This document shows, piece by piece, positions 9,001 to 19,100 of a stretch of DNA of 33,266 bases. Each line of letters opens with the position of its first letter. Position 1 is the stretch's first letter. The stretch is taken from the NCBI GenBank assembly GCA_910585335.1, contig CAJUCU010000003.1, positions 20,236 through 53,501 on the forward strand, in the 5' to 3' direction. This DNA is from an uncultured Bacilli bacterium (lineage in GTDB: Bacteria > Bacillota_I > Bacilli_A > RF39 > UBA660). Below the pieces are notes generated by a model. That model ran no database searches. It was not told where the DNA came from and worked only from the letters and a program-made list of their open reading frames with translations. A program made the translations under genes and the position numbers.

Positions 9001-12000
9001 TTCTGCTGAGACTAGGATTCTAGCAGCCGAATTTGGTACTGTCAAAGAATAGTTCTCATCGTTTTTATTGAATGTTTGATCTAAGGTGTAACCACCTGAT
9101 ACTGATAGATTTTTCAAAAAGGCATTATTATTTTTAGCACGATGTATCGTAATCGTATAAGTAGATGTTGTATTATCTTCTGCGGTTACTACTACTCGTA
9201 CAATATTATCTCCTGTTTTTAGACTGACTGGTCCAACACCGGTTACACTTTTGGCATTTGGACAAGATGCTGTAGCATTAATTGTTACAGATGAAACATT
9301 GTTAGCCACACTTGCTGTATAGTTATAAACATTCTTTTGGAATACTTCGTTTAGAGCAGTCTCGTTAATAGAAAGAGACGCTAGTGTACTATCATTAGAT
9401 GCTTGTTTCGTTACCACAACTACATAAGTTTTTGCTTGATTATCCTCAGAAGTTGCTATGATATTAAAAGTATTCACTCCCGTTTGTAGGGTTTTGTTTC
9501 CGCCACCTGTTACGGTTGTAGTTGGTACTTCTGGTGTCGCATGGATCGTAATAGAATCAACAGAAGAATCTACAGTTACAGTATAGCTGGTATGCCCTGC
9601 ACTAAAACTAGGTGTTAAAGTATGTCCAGCGACCTCTAATGTTTTTAAATTATTATTGGTATTTTTACTTCTTGTAATATTTAAAGTGTATTTTTTCTTA
9701 GCTCCACTTGCTGCTGTTACTTCTACTTCAAAAGTATTAAGACCTGCAGAAAGGGTTTTATTACCCACTCCAGTTACTGTTTGCGTTAGTGCATCGGCTA
9801 AAGTTGCATTGATATCAACATTATCTATCTCATTTGGCACCGTGATGTTATAAGTATCTTTAGAGGAAGCAAAACCAGTTAAATAATTTGTAGCACCATT
9901 GGTTACTGTCAAATTATTAAGGGCAGTATTGGTAGATGGTTTTCTGTTAATATTTAATGTATAGGTATCAATATTTCCATTTTCGGCGGTTACCGTAATG
10001 GTATAAGTATTCAAGCCAACCGCAAGACTACTCGGACCAGAAACACTAGCAGTTGCTCCACTATACTCTGGAATTGCTGTAATTGTTGCTGTTGAAACGT
10101 CATACTCTACATCGATAGAATATGTTTTTGTCGTTTTGTTAAAGGTAAATGGCTTTTCAGCTAGTGTTAGTGTTTTTAAATAAGTATTATCTGATTTTGC
10201 ACGATTTACTTTCACTTTATAAATTGTTTTCGTCACAGTATCATGTGCTGTTACTGTAATAGAAATTTCATTATCCCCCGTATTTAGATTGATCGTTCCT
10301 GTTCCTTCTACTGTTGCATCACTATCTTTTGGTGTAGCAGTAATCGTGATTGTATTTTTATCGAAAGGAACATCTGCTAGGGTATAGACTAATGTATTCT
10401 CATTAAACCCTGGTACTGTGGTACCATCTGCTTTTAAATCGGAAAGAGTGGCAATATCTTTCTTACTTCTAGTTACCGTAATGGTATAATCTTTCTCAGC
10501 ACCATTTTCTGCTCTTACTCTAATTTGAATGGTATTTGTACCATAATTTAGATTCTTTGTACCAACTCCTGTAACCGTCGCGTTTGGATCGTTTGCTACT
10601 GCTGCCACTTCAATTGATGAAGTGGTTCCTGGAACGGTTGCTGTATAAAGTGTTTTGGTTGGTGAGAAAGTTTCATTTAGTGGATAGGCATTAATTTCTA
10701 AAGATTTTAAGTTATTATCACTTGATTTATTACGCGAGAATTTGATGTTATATGTATTTAAGCTTCCATCTTCAGCTTGTACAACGATAGATGCTCCTGT
10801 ATCAGAAGAACTATAAGTTTTAACACCACTGACAATTGTTGCATTGCTATCTTCTGTGGTTGCTGCAACATTAATAGAAGTCACTGTCGAATCATAGGTA
10901 TATGTGTATTCTCCATTAAAGGTAGAAACAAAACTTGGAGAAAGTGTACCTTGAGGACTAGATGTCACATTTAGTGTAGCTAATTTATTATTGCCAGATA
11001 AACGTCTAACACGAATCGTATAGTTTTTGGTTGTGTTATCCTCTGCCGTTACTGTGACAGTGAAGGTGTTATCCCCTACTACTAAAGCTTTAGAACCGAT
11101 ATCTCCTGTAATTTTTGCTTTTGAATCACTTGCTGTTGCTGAAATACTAATAGATGTTTTACTACTTGTTTGATTTGGCAATGTATAACTTAAAGTATTA
11201 GGACTAAAGCCTGATACGGTTACACCATCTACTTTTAAATCACTCAAGTTATTATCGGTTGAAGGCGCATTCCTAGTAACATTTAATGTATAATCCTGTG
11301 TAGTACAAGTATTATCTGGAACACTACTATAACTACTAGCACAGTCTTCTGCTTTTACTGTGATTTTTTTGGTATTTATGGTAGTCCCGTGATTTGTTAA
11401 ATTCCAAACTCCAAGTGGTGTGTCAATTACTGCATTACTATCACTTGTAGTAGCACTAATTGTCGTAGAAGAAGTCGTATATGGTACGGTTGCCGTATAT
11501 AAGTAAACACCACTGGTTAGAGGATTATCTAAATTCACATTTGTAAGAGACAAAGTCTTTAAGGAAGCATTGTTAGAAAGTCGCTTTACACGAATGAGAT
11601 AAGTTTCTTGTTTTCCATTTTGGGCTTGGACGATAATATTGAAACTATTATCACCTACGGTTAATGGTTTATTTCCTAGTCCACCACTTAATACTTTGGC
11701 TTCACTATCTGTTGGAGTTGCAGCAAGAGTAATACTTGATACTTTATTTGGTACTACTACATCGAAAATTCTAGTCGAAGTTCCTGCCGTAAAACCTGGT
11801 GTTAATGGATATAAAACGTTATTATTTCCTGTTAAAGTTAGTGTTTTTAATGTTACATCTGTACTCATTGCTCCAAAAACCATCAAAGAAAAATCATGCA
11901 CTGTTTTTGGTTGATTTCCAAATACGTAAGTAAAGTCTGGATCTAATCTTAACTCAATTGGAGTTCCTGGGGCAGCATCGTCTTTTACTTTGAAGTAATA

Positions 12001-12522
12001 AGATAAAAGTACTCCTTCATTTTCTAGAGGGGCTCCACTACTACCTTTGGAGTCTTTGATAATTGCCTTTAGCATTGAAACATCGGTATCGTCGTTTACT
12101 AAAGTAGTCCAGTTTGTTTTTTTCTTAGCCGTTGTTGAAGTTCCTGCTGCTGGCCAAATTCCACCTTGATAAGTAGTCGATTTATCTTCTTCAAAGTATA
12201 AATCCCCTCCATCTAAAATAGGTTCTAAAACAGCAGGGTCATATTTGATTCCAACTTGCATAGAAGTAACGGGGGTATCTCCAGGTACATAATATAGGTC
12301 TACTTTAAAGACTTTACCTGGTTCTATATAACCACCCTGTTGATATTCATCTTCTGTTCCTGCTCCTTCCCAGTCATTTGCTGTAGCATCCCAGTCATAT
12401 GCTTGCATGCTAAAATCGTGAGGGGCTGCCTCTACTTTACTGGGTGCTATCAAAAATAATCCAAATAATACAAGGGCAAAAATAGTTTGATACTTCTTTG
12501 CCTTACTTAATAACTCCATCAT
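6007..12522 (-). CDS. Giant surface protein: cohesin-like N-terminus, about 20 cadherin-like repeats, C-terminal dockerin
   Basis: 2171 residues. A signal peptide (about 1-33, hydrophobic FALVLFGLFLIAPS, probable cut near VEAA) leads to a cohesin-like beta domain (about 35-215: YIEPGKVFKVDLYYV, MQVGIKYDPAVLEPIL, LLSYYFKVKD, APGTPIELRL). Then come about 20 cadherin-like beta-sandwich repeats (PF12733 type) of 85-90 residues, each ending near VTAEDGTTKTYTIKVTR. A pre-dockerin domain with IGTGMIVKLFIRG follows, and the chain ends in a type I dockerin: GDTDGNGEINAIDALKVVNHII and NDDTINAIDALRIVNHIIG. The first loop is a canonical calcium loop; the second is less perfect. No enzyme domain, LPXTG or SLH motif is seen. 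The repeats suggest a long fibre; the dockerin suggests attachment to the cohesin anchor encoded immediately downstream. Start: ATG at 12522 or the adjacent ATG at 12519. Confidence 0.88.
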   Translation of the reverse strand: MMELLSKAKKYQTIFALVLFGLFLIAPSKVEAAPHDFSMQAYDWDATANDWEGAGTEDEYQQGGYIEPGKVFKVDLYYVPGDTPVTSMQVGIKYDPAVLEPILDGGDLYFEEDKSTTYQGGIWPAAGTSTTAKKKTNWTTLVNDDTDVSMLKAIIKDSKGSSGAPLENEGVLLSYYFKVKDDAAPGTPIELRLDPDFTYVFGNQPKTVHDFSLMVFGAMSTDVTLKTLTLTGNNNVLYPLTPGFTAGTSTRIFDVVVPNKVSSITLAATPTDSEAKVLSGGLGNKPLTVGDNSFNIIVQAQNGKQETYLIRVKRLSNNASLKTLSLTNVNLDNPLTSGVYLYTATVPYTTSSTTISATTSDSNAVIDTPLGVWNLTNHGTTINTKKITVKAEDCASSYSSVPDNTCTTQDYTLNVTRNAPSTDNNLSDLKVDGVTVSGFSPNTLSYTLPNQTSSKTSISISATASDSKAKITGDIGSKALVVGDNTFTVTVTAEDNTTKNYTIRVRRLSGNNKLATLNVTSSPQGTLSPSFVSTFNGEYTYTYDSTVTSINVAATTEDSNATIVSGVKTYSSSDTGASIVVQAEDGSLNTYNIKFSRNKSSDNNLKSLEINAYPLNETFSPTKTLYTATVPGTTSSIEVAAVANDPNATVTGVGTKNLNYGTNTIQIRVRAENGAEKDYTITVTRSKKDIATLSDLKADGTTVPGFNENTLVYTLADVPFDKNTITITATPKDSDATVEGTGTINLNTGDNEISITVTAHDTVTKTIYKVKVNRAKSDNTYLKTLTLAEKPFTFNKTTKTYSIDVEYDVSTATITAIPEYSGATASVSGPSSLAVGLNTYTITVTAENGNIDTYTLNINRKPSTNTALNNLTVTNGATNYLTGFASSKDTYNITVPNEIDNVDINATLADALTQTVTGVGNKTLSAGLNTFEVEVTAASGAKKKYTLNITRSKNTNNNLKTLEVAGHTLTPSFSAGHTSYTVTVDSSVDSITIHATPEVPTTTVTGGGNKTLQTGVNTFNIIATSEDNQAKTYVVVVTKQASNDSTLASLSINETALNEVFQKNVYNYTASVANNVSSVTINATASCPNAKSVTGVGPVSLKTGDNIVRVVVTAEDNTTSTYTITIHRAKNNNAFLKNLSVSGGYTLDQTFNKNDENYSLTVPNSAARILVSAETEDVNATLQGVGYVDLKTGDNNIKITVTAEDGSTKKNYTLKVTRQASSNAYLQSLNSTNGLIQPTFNKTQNNYTLTVPYEIENADIQATAEDANASVRISGNTNLEVGPNNAEITVTAEDGTVNVYYLIITRQPSSNNYLSSLQVTDNNGTEYIAVFNKTTMTYNINVANDIDTVTITATEEDPSTTVEGDGVKTLDVGGNRFVVKSISGNGTAREYIINIVRDKNSNANLKSLEVEGQTIVPEFSPNVHSYSLNVDASVSEVNIKAVAEMTTSTVKGTGKKTLVTGLNTFNIEVEAEDKTTRTYVVVINKAASSNNYLASLLLDQPFTPAFDRETLNYNATVANNIREVEVTGVAEDPNATVTGNGVQSLNVGHNQVEITVTAENNTFRIYTIDVYREPSTNNYLSDLKVDGATVEGFNREKLTYKLTVENDVTEVDIQAVLEDASATIASGTGVTHLSTGTNSIDVTVTAEDGTSKIYTLEITRKMSANNNLALLSTLEGMLSPAFTKENTNYTMQVPYEIKELTITAVTEDANSVFHIEGNSDFVVGADNMVYIPVTAEDGTTKTYQIKVTRLPQANNFLTSLTVTSESGRTYPLSPVFNKNTLNYTIEIDEEDSRLTVEGEKEVVSSTATGLGDIDVTAFPYNHQVIVTSAGGIDRVYNITINKIKSSNAKLKDITVSSGTLSPSFDPDTLSYTVEVDSDTSSIDIGAVLNKGQTVAGDGTHNLSFGENTFPLAVTAEDGTTKTYTVKVVREKKIDTTLKDIEVINGTLDPTFESSITSYIAYIGEGVTDVTITPIVNDAMSSVTIALNDGEYQPISSIKVEDLEIENTVKIKVAQDGNETIYQVALLTQSTEKITSIAYGHDISDGMIKTVTVDTTAEEMKDQLDNENEKLKIYLADGTTEYTGDKIGTGMIVKLFIRGVVVDQKVIVVKGDTDGNGEINAIDALKVVNHIIETELLSGCYLVAAETTNDDTINAIDALRIVNHIIGNESLY
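6010..6205 (-). other. Canonical type I dockerin coding segment
   Basis: Last about 64 residues of the 2171-aa protein. Two 22-residue segments share INAIDAL.[VI]VNHII, the duplicated F-hand pattern of dockerins. Loop 1 has D-x-D-x-N-G-x-I-N-x-x-D spacing. Loop 2 begins with Glu in place of Asp but keeps N and the final D. Confidence 0.88.
6430..11870 (-). repeat. About 20 cadherin-like beta-sandwich repeats
   Basis: Tandem 85-90-residue units, counted by eye from the junction NN.L..L. and the VTAEDGT box. Unit 20 is degenerate. Units five apart resemble each other more than neighbours do (for example 9 with 14, 12 with 17, 13 with 18), showing a five-domain super-repeat of roughly 1.3 kb. 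Confidence 0.85.
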
Positions 12523-12634
12523 AATACACTACTCTACCTTTCTTATACTATACTAATTTTAGCATAAATAATATCGTCTGGCTACTAATTTTCGACAAAT
12601 TTTTGCAATTTTTTTCACTTTTTCTTTTCATCAG

Positions 12635-12667
12635 AAAAAGAGCCCATCCATTTCTTTTTGGCTCTTT
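12635..12667 (-). terminator. Rho-independent terminator after the VWA gene
   Basis: AAAGAGCC (12667-12660) pairs with GGCTCTTT (12644-12637), followed by more T residues on the minus strand. It lies about 40 bases past the stop codon. It would separate the VWA gene from the 2171-aa gene. Confidence 0.7.
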
Positions 12668-12708
12668 CTTTTTTGATGATTTTCATCAGGAAGTCCTTAC
12701 ATCCTGTT

Positions 12709-15700
12709 CTATTTTTTTAGCGTATTCTTTTCTACTAGAAAAGGATTCTCATCCGTGCCATCTCCACTGGCTATAATCGTTTCTGGGGCAAGCGAGATTG
12801 CGGGGCGTACACCAAGTATTTCACCACTATTTCGTAGACCAATCAAGTAGGCTTCTTGTGCTAAATAAAAAATACGAGCATACCTTGAATCAAAGATAGA
12901 AGGTGATAAAGACCAATTATACTTATTTGTATATAAATAACTAGATATGCTTTGTCCAGCATTTCCATGTCCTGCGAGTGTCATTTCATCTGCTGTTAAA
13001 AGTGCTACTGGATATGTTAAGTCCCCATTGCCATTTTCAGAACTTACTGTGAACTTATCATTATCATTTGGACATATTACACTTGGGTTTTTCATAACAT
13101 AATTTCTTATATTCGCACCAAAAATAGTTTGATTACTTTGATTCGCACCACTCATAAGAGAAGAATCTTCATCTTTACTCTTTAGTGGCCCTCTAGCTAT
13201 GCTTCGGTCATTACACCATATCGTATCTTCTAAAGAATTTGTATACGCAAGCATATTCTTTTGATACCAAGTGTCTATTTCTGTTTTTACTGGAGAGCTT
13301 GTTGTGTTGGCAAACATCTCTTTTTTGGCGTCTTCCATGGTCTTTCCATTTTTTAACTTTAAGTGCATAATCCCAGATCTCGAATTAAAATAATGAATAT
13401 ATCCTACTTCACGACAATTATTTTCGGTACTAAAACAAGTATAATGATATTTTGTTGCAATCTTATTCCAATCTTTGCTCCAGTTTAAAGGACTACTCTC
13501 CACTGTATCCTTTAATATATATTTTTCTCCGTCCCATTCCACATCATTTCCATAGATCCATGGTGTATTTAAAGCTTCTTCATATAAACTATCATAAGTT
13601 TCTCCACCATTCATTTCTACATATGAGATAACGCTGTCTGTTGTTGCTACTATGTACCAAATTGTACTGCAGCTTGTTGTCCCATCTGCACATACATAAT
13701 TTCCTTTATGTTTAGGATAATCCGTATACCAATTTATTCTTTTTCTTTCTGTTGGATTTAGTATCGTATATACACCATTCTCATAACGAATCTCTTCTCC
13801 ATAGTTTCTTGTTTCATTTAGATCTTCTAAGTTTTGACCATTAGAAAGCGGAATATAGTAACCATAATATGGAGATGTTCCTGCTATATAACGTACTGCG
13901 GTACAGGCTTCAGGGGTGCCACCAATACATATATATTTCCCGTTAAATCGTTGATGAGTTTCGTTGTTCCAGTTTTCGCTTCCTACTTCACTTCCATTAC
14001 TATTTGAGAATACATAAGATTTTGTTCCACTGTCCCATGTAATGGTATCAGCATAATAATATGTTTTGTTATTTGCAAAATAGAGATTTAATTGGGAATA
14101 ACTTTTTAGACTACGGCCTATATGCTCGTACCATACTGGAACTTTTTCTTGAGCGAGGTAATCTTCTATATTTCCATACATATATCCAACCAAAGCTGGT
14201 GAACTACCATTACTACTAAATTTACTTTCACCTATTTGAGTAGCATCTCCTGTTTTATTAGAACAATATCCATATTCATCCGGCTCGCCATTATAAATCA
14301 TTTTCACGCCACCTGTACTAGTGGTTCTAACTATCTTCCAACAGAACCCTCCGAATTTCACATTATTCGTTGTAACATTACCTCGAAAGTAATGAACTGG
14401 AAATTCGTCATTCTTGGTAGAAGCTAGAGTATAAACTCCTTTTCCATTCGTATTAGATGGAACTTTAGAAAAATCAATTCCACTACTAGATGTTACAAAT
14501 TCACTTGCCTCATCGTCTGGTACAGCAAGATCTGCCATCATGTTATAAAGCCTTTGAATAACAGAAACTGTTCCTTCCATTGATTTATTTACACCTACTT
14601 TTCCCCATGTTGCCCTTAATATGACATCACTTTCTGGCATCGTAAAGTAATCGGCATTTAATTTGTTCACTTCTTTGGTTGCAAAAGACCAACCTCTAAA
14701 CTCATAGCCTTCACAAGTCATTTTCTTTTCACTAATTGGGACTGTTTCAAAGACAGAATGATGTTTTTCTTCTGGTACTTCTTCTACACTACATCCTTCA
14801 GGAGCGTTTCCTTCATAGATGACTTTATAATTATCTGCAAGAACTGGAGTCTTGGTACTTGTTATATTTTCTTCGATATTACCTAACTTACTTGTAATTA
14901 CTTCTTTTGTATTGGTTGGATAAATGCCAACGCGATTTAAGTATTCTTCTTTTAATTTAATCTTAATCGTCATCTTAGCATCCTGTCCAGAGATCAAATC
15001 AGAAAGATTCCATGTTACTGTTTGAGCCTCTTCGTCTAACGAAACCTTTCCTTTGCTAGCATTGATATCCGATGGACTCTCTACATAAAAGTAGTTGGTA
15101 TCAATAAAGTCTGTAATCTCAAAGGTCTCATAATGTTCTGGTGCCACAGCGGCATCCAACAAGACATTGTGTAAATTTTCCATATCTGCAATATACTGAT
15201 GATCACTTACTTTCTTAATTGGGTCTAAAAGAGTATCACCCATTTCATACTGGATACCGTTTATTATGATAAATGGATAAGTATCTTTTAAGTATTGATA
15301 TTGTCCTACTTCATTAGGGGTATCTTCGTTAGGATAGCCGTCTGTTAAGAATAAGACAATCATTTGTCTATCTTCTTCTCTTTTGTAATTTCTTAAAATG
15401 GTATCTACATTTTCTAAAGCTCGATAATAGTTGGTAGCCTCACCTGCCGTTAGATTTTGAATGATATTTATTAAACTCTCTTTATCATCTGTAAGATTAG
15501 AGGCAATCGTAGAATTGGTATCAAAGGTAATGATTCCAGCCTTATTTCCATTATCATCTATTAAGTGATTCATTAATTCTATTGTATCACTTTTTAGATT
15601 TTCTAATTTATCTTTTACCATAGAACCAGAAGTATCTAAAACGAGCAAGATATCTGTATATTTATAGTTTTTCTTTAATACTGATTCTAGGTCAAATGTA

Positions 15701-15957
15701 ATCTTTGCTTCTCCTACATTCGTCCATTGTCCGCTCTTTTCTATCTTCCACGCACTTGGTTCATCACCTTCATAGTTCGTCATTTCTGATAGTATTGTTA
15801 TCTTTCTTACTGGCTCTAAGGATGCAAGAGACATTGGAATCAGTATTAAAAGAGTCATTAAGAAAAGAGAGATTGCTATCATAAAAGCTTTTTGTTTCTT
15901 ATTACTCTTTTTAAAGAACTGTTTTATTTTATCTATTTTATTTTTAATCACAAACAT
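12709..15957 (-). CDS. VWA (MIDAS) surface adhesin with Listeria-type repeat and C-terminal Cys-rich/DUF6273-like region
   Basis: 1082 residues from the ATG at 15957. A basic N-terminus and hydrophobic segment (about 26-45) form a signal peptide or anchor. A von Willebrand A domain follows with a full MIDAS: Asp108-Thr-Ser110-Gly-Ser112, a Thr in EATNYYRAL, and LTDGYP. Next is a beta-rich region, then a Listeria/InlB-type repeat (EGYEFRGWSF, ILRATWG). The C-terminal half starts VPDDEASEFVTSSSG and has FGGFCWKIVRT, then three tandem 70-75-residue Cys-containing modules, and ends WSLSPSIFDSRY...GVRPAISLAP, like DUF6273-type domains. I rejected the longer frame starting with TTG at 16023: it has no ribosome site and its DNA forms the promoter. 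The ATG at 15957 has AGGGAG upstream. The C-terminal half is paralogous to the partial protein at 31778-33266. Probably a ligand-binding adhesin; the ligand is unknown. Confidence 0.85.
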   Translation of the reverse strand: MFVIKNKIDKIKQFFKKSNKKQKAFMIAISLFLMTLLILIPMSLASLEPVRKITILSEMTNYEGDEPSAWKIEKSGQWTNVGEAKITFDLESVLKKNYKYTDILLVLDTSGSMVKDKLENLKSDTIELMNHLIDDNGNKAGIITFDTNSTIASNLTDDKESLINIIQNLTAGEATNYYRALENVDTILRNYKREEDRQMIVLFLTDGYPNEDTPNEVGQYQYLKDTYPFIIINGIQYEMGDTLLDPIKKVSDHQYIADMENLHNVLLDAAVAPEHYETFEITDFIDTNYFYVESPSDINASKGKVSLDEEAQTVTWNLSDLISGQDAKMTIKIKLKEEYLNRVGIYPTNTKEVITSKLGNIEENITSTKTPVLADNYKVIYEGNAPEGCSVEEVPEEKHHSVFETVPISEKKMTCEGYEFRGWSFATKEVNKLNADYFTMPESDVILRATWGKVGVNKSMEGTVSVIQRLYNMMADLAVPDDEASEFVTSSSGIDFSKVPSNTNGKGVYTLASTKNDEFPVHYFRGNVTTNNVKFGGFCWKIVRTTSTGGVKMIYNGEPDEYGYCSNKTGDATQIGESKFSSNGSSPALVGYMYGNIEDYLAQEKVPVWYEHIGRSLKSYSQLNLYFANNKTYYYADTITWDSGTKSYVFSNSNGSEVGSENWNNETHQRFNGKYICIGGTPEACTAVRYIAGTSPYYGYYIPLSNGQNLEDLNETRNYGEEIRYENGVYTILNPTERKRINWYTDYPKHKGNYVCADGTTSCSTIWYIVATTDSVISYVEMNGGETYDSLYEEALNTPWIYGNDVEWDGEKYILKDTVESSPLNWSKDWNKIATKYHYTCFSTENNCREVGYIHYFNSRSGIMHLKLKNGKTMEDAKKEMFANTTSSPVKTEIDTWYQKNMLAYTNSLEDTIWCNDRSIARGPLKSKDEDSSLMSGANQSNQTIFGANIRNYVMKNPSVICPNDNDKFTVSSENGNGDLTYPVALLTADEMTLAGHGNAGQSISSYLYTNKYNWSLSPSIFDSRYARIFYLAQEAYLIGLRNSGEILGVRPAISLAPETIIASGDGTDENPFLVEKNTLKK

Positions 15958-15994
15958 GCTCCCTACGCTCCCTACTTTATTATTCACTATATTA

Positions 15995-16023
15995 AATATA
16001 TCATACTTTTTCCTTTTTATCAA
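15995..16023 (-). promoter_or_regulatory. Promoter of the VWA adhesin gene
   Basis: -35 TTGATA (16023-16018), 17-base spacer, -10 TATATT (16000-15995). It lies about 38 bases before the ATG at 15957 and overlaps an in-frame open stretch that begins with TTG, which argues against the longer start. Confidence 0.65.
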
Positions 16024-16070
16024 CGAAAGGGCAGAGAAAAATGTAGAATTTTCATTTTATCTTTCCATGC

Positions 16071-16105
16071 AAAAAAAGAAACTGCTTTTCTAGATTCAGT
16101 TTCTT
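16071..16105 (-). terminator. Rho-independent terminator after the 4155-aa gene
   Basis: AAGAAACTG (16105-16097) pairs perfectly with CAGTTTCTT (16084-16076) over a 12-base loop, followed by a run of seven T on the minus strand. Six bases separate it from the stop codon. Confidence 0.85.
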
Positions 16106-16110
16106 TCTTT

Positions 16111-19100
16111 TTAATTTAGTGTCTTAATTTTTCCTAAGATATATTGGTCAAGTCGATCAATATCGTCTACGTTAATTTCATCGTTTTCTTCGGCATCCAT
16201 TGTCTTATAAATCAAATGGTCTGTTGTATATTTCAGTTTACCTAATACTTGATTAATCATAATATCAAAGTCATCTACATTAATTGCGGCATCTTGGGTA
16301 TTTTCTCCTCTTACTGCAATGTATGCTTCATCATAGACTTTGTTATTATATTCTAGACGAATGATTAGACCTGTTGCAACACTTACTTCTTCTATCTTTT
16401 CAATCTTATCTCCATCTATATCATAGAACTTAATTAAAGACTCTCTGTTTTCTAGTTTGGATAGGAAGACATCGAGTGTTTCACCTTCATCTGCACCAAT
16501 TACAATATTTTTAATAGCCGATGGATCACTTTCTAGCATGTTCACTACTTCTCTTCTTACATCGTATACTTGACTTGTAATTTTTAGATTTAAAACACTT
16601 AAGTTTACGGTTTTCTTCACTTCAGGATTTTTTGCACTTGCCACATGAATGATAGTATCTCCTAGTGCTTTTGCTGTTACTACACCATCTTCTACTGTGG
16701 CAATCGTCTCATCTTCAATGGTCCATACTAGTTCTTTATTTATGGCATCATCTGGTAAGAGTGTTGGTACTAATTCTACCGTGTCTCCTACTTCCATTAG
16801 TAAGAAATCATCTAGTTCGATCTCTGTAATTACTTTATCACGAATTACATTAATATGTACTTCACGGGTACTGCCATCTTCGGCGGTTACGGTAATTACG
16901 ATATCATTATTACCATAATTTAAGTAGTTATTATAGTTTCCTGTAACCGTTGCCACGTTGCTTTCTAAAATCACTTCGAAATCAATAATGGCCACATCTT
17001 CTGCTACTTCTACTTCGTAACGATCGACTGTATTCGTATATTCAGGTGATAGGACACCACTTGATGGAATGATATTTTCAATATTGGTATTCGTAGATGG
17101 TACTTTTTCAATGTTAATGACATAAGTATTGACACTACCATCTTCGGCGGTTACTACTACTTCATAGCGATTCATACCAATTGCAAGTATTTTCTTGCCA
17201 TCTCCTGTTATCGTTGCTGTTTGTTCGGCTGTTGCAGTAATTACTACTTCACTTACGCCTTCTGCTACTGTAACTTGATATTCGTTGATATCAGGATCAA
17301 ACGGCTTATCCATCTCCCCTGGTGTTACGGAAAGTGTTAAAAGCTTATTCTGGGTTGCTGCTTTTCTTGTTACTTTCAAAGTGTAAGTACGAAGGAATCC
17401 TTTCATACTGACTACATTTAGGTAAATATAATTGTCTCCAGTTACCAGAGTATATTTTCCATTTCCTTCTAGTGTTGCTGATTCATCTTCTAAGATACCT
17501 TCAACATCAATTTCAGAAACATCGGACTCTACTTCTACTTCGTAATAGTTATGTTCTTTTACAAATTCAGGTGATAATACTCCTTCACTAATACGAATTT
17601 CTTTTAAATAGTTGTTAACCTCTGGTCGTTTGATTACCGTTAGTGTATAAGTAGTCTCATCTCCGTGTCTATCTGTTACGACAATTTCTACTGGGTTTGG
17701 TCCTACAACAAAGCCTTTATTGTTGTGAACTTCATAGGTTGCAGTAGGATCTTCTAGTGTTACTTCTAGTGTTAGAGAATCCACTTCATTTGGTACTCTG
17801 ATGACATAATCGGTTGTATTTTTCTCAAACTCAGGTGATAGGACACCTTCATGAGCTTTAATATCTAGAAGTTTAGAACTAAATAGTTCTCCTCTTTTTA
17901 CATTCAGTGTATAAGTTCTAATGCTACCATCCTCGGCAGTTACTAAAACCTCAATCCTATTATTTCCTACTTTTAGGCTATGAGTGCCATCCCCTGTTAC
18001 CAGTGAACCCTTGTCTTTTGGGTAGGCAACTACGGTTACTTCTGTTAGAGAATAGTCAACATCTACAGTATATTCTAACGTATCTGGGTCAAAGACAGGA
18101 TTTAGTGTTCCTTCGTTTACCCCTAGGAACATTAAGTGATTTTCACTACTTTGTGCTTTGTTTACGACTACAGTATAAGTCCTTTTGGCTCCAACCTCGT
18201 TCGTTACTACAACAGAAATTGTATTTCTACCTGGCTTTAAGTTATGAACTCCTAGTCCTTCGACAGTAGAAGTAGCCGCTTCTGCTTTACCAAATAGAAC
18301 AATAGAGTTTACGGTGGAATCTACATCTATCTCATAAGGACCACTATTTGTTTTTTCAAAACTTGGGTTTAGAGAACCAATGTTACTAGATAGGCTATCT
18401 AAGTAATTGTTTTGAGATTTTCCTTTTTCTACTTGGAAGGTATAAACTTTGGTCGTAACACCATCTTCAGCAGTTGCTGTAATGACTACAGTTCCTGCTC
18501 CAGCTTCTAAGTTTTTGTGACCTGTAATTTGATAAGTTGTTCCGACTACTAACGGTTCTACTTTCTCTGTTAAAGAGATGACACTATTATCTACATATAA
18601 TGTATAGTTTTCTCTGTCTTTATCAAATAGTGGTGAGAAAGTGCAACCATCAAACTCGACATTCTTTAGTCTAGCATCACTGGATTTGATACGATAGACA
18701 ATTACATTATAAACTCTTGTCTTTTTATCTTTGCTCGTTACCACAACAGGAATAATGTTACGTCCTGGAACAAGTTCATGTGTTCCAAAACCAGTTACAG
18801 TGGCATCGACACTTTCTAAGACACCGCTTACCTTCGCTTGCGTTTTCGTATATGGCACTGTCACTGTATAAGTTGTGGTATCTGGGTCAAAGACAGGCGT
18901 TAAGGTCTCTTTTTCTACCGTTAAATCTAGCAAGCGATTGCTGTATTTCGCTTCATCTTGAACATTTACGGTAAACTGGTAAACTCTTTCATCTCCATTT
19001 TCTGCGGTAACAATTACTTTTACTAAATTGTCGCCTGGAACAAAGTTTTCATTTCCTTCAATGCGATATGTTGCGTGTTCTTCTTCTAGTTCAATATCAA

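Noticed and set aside
12523..12600. Promoter of the 2171-aa gene
   Set aside because: TATAGT and TTGTCG/GATATT candidates exist upstream, but none pairs well with a proper -35 and spacing, so no feature was listed.
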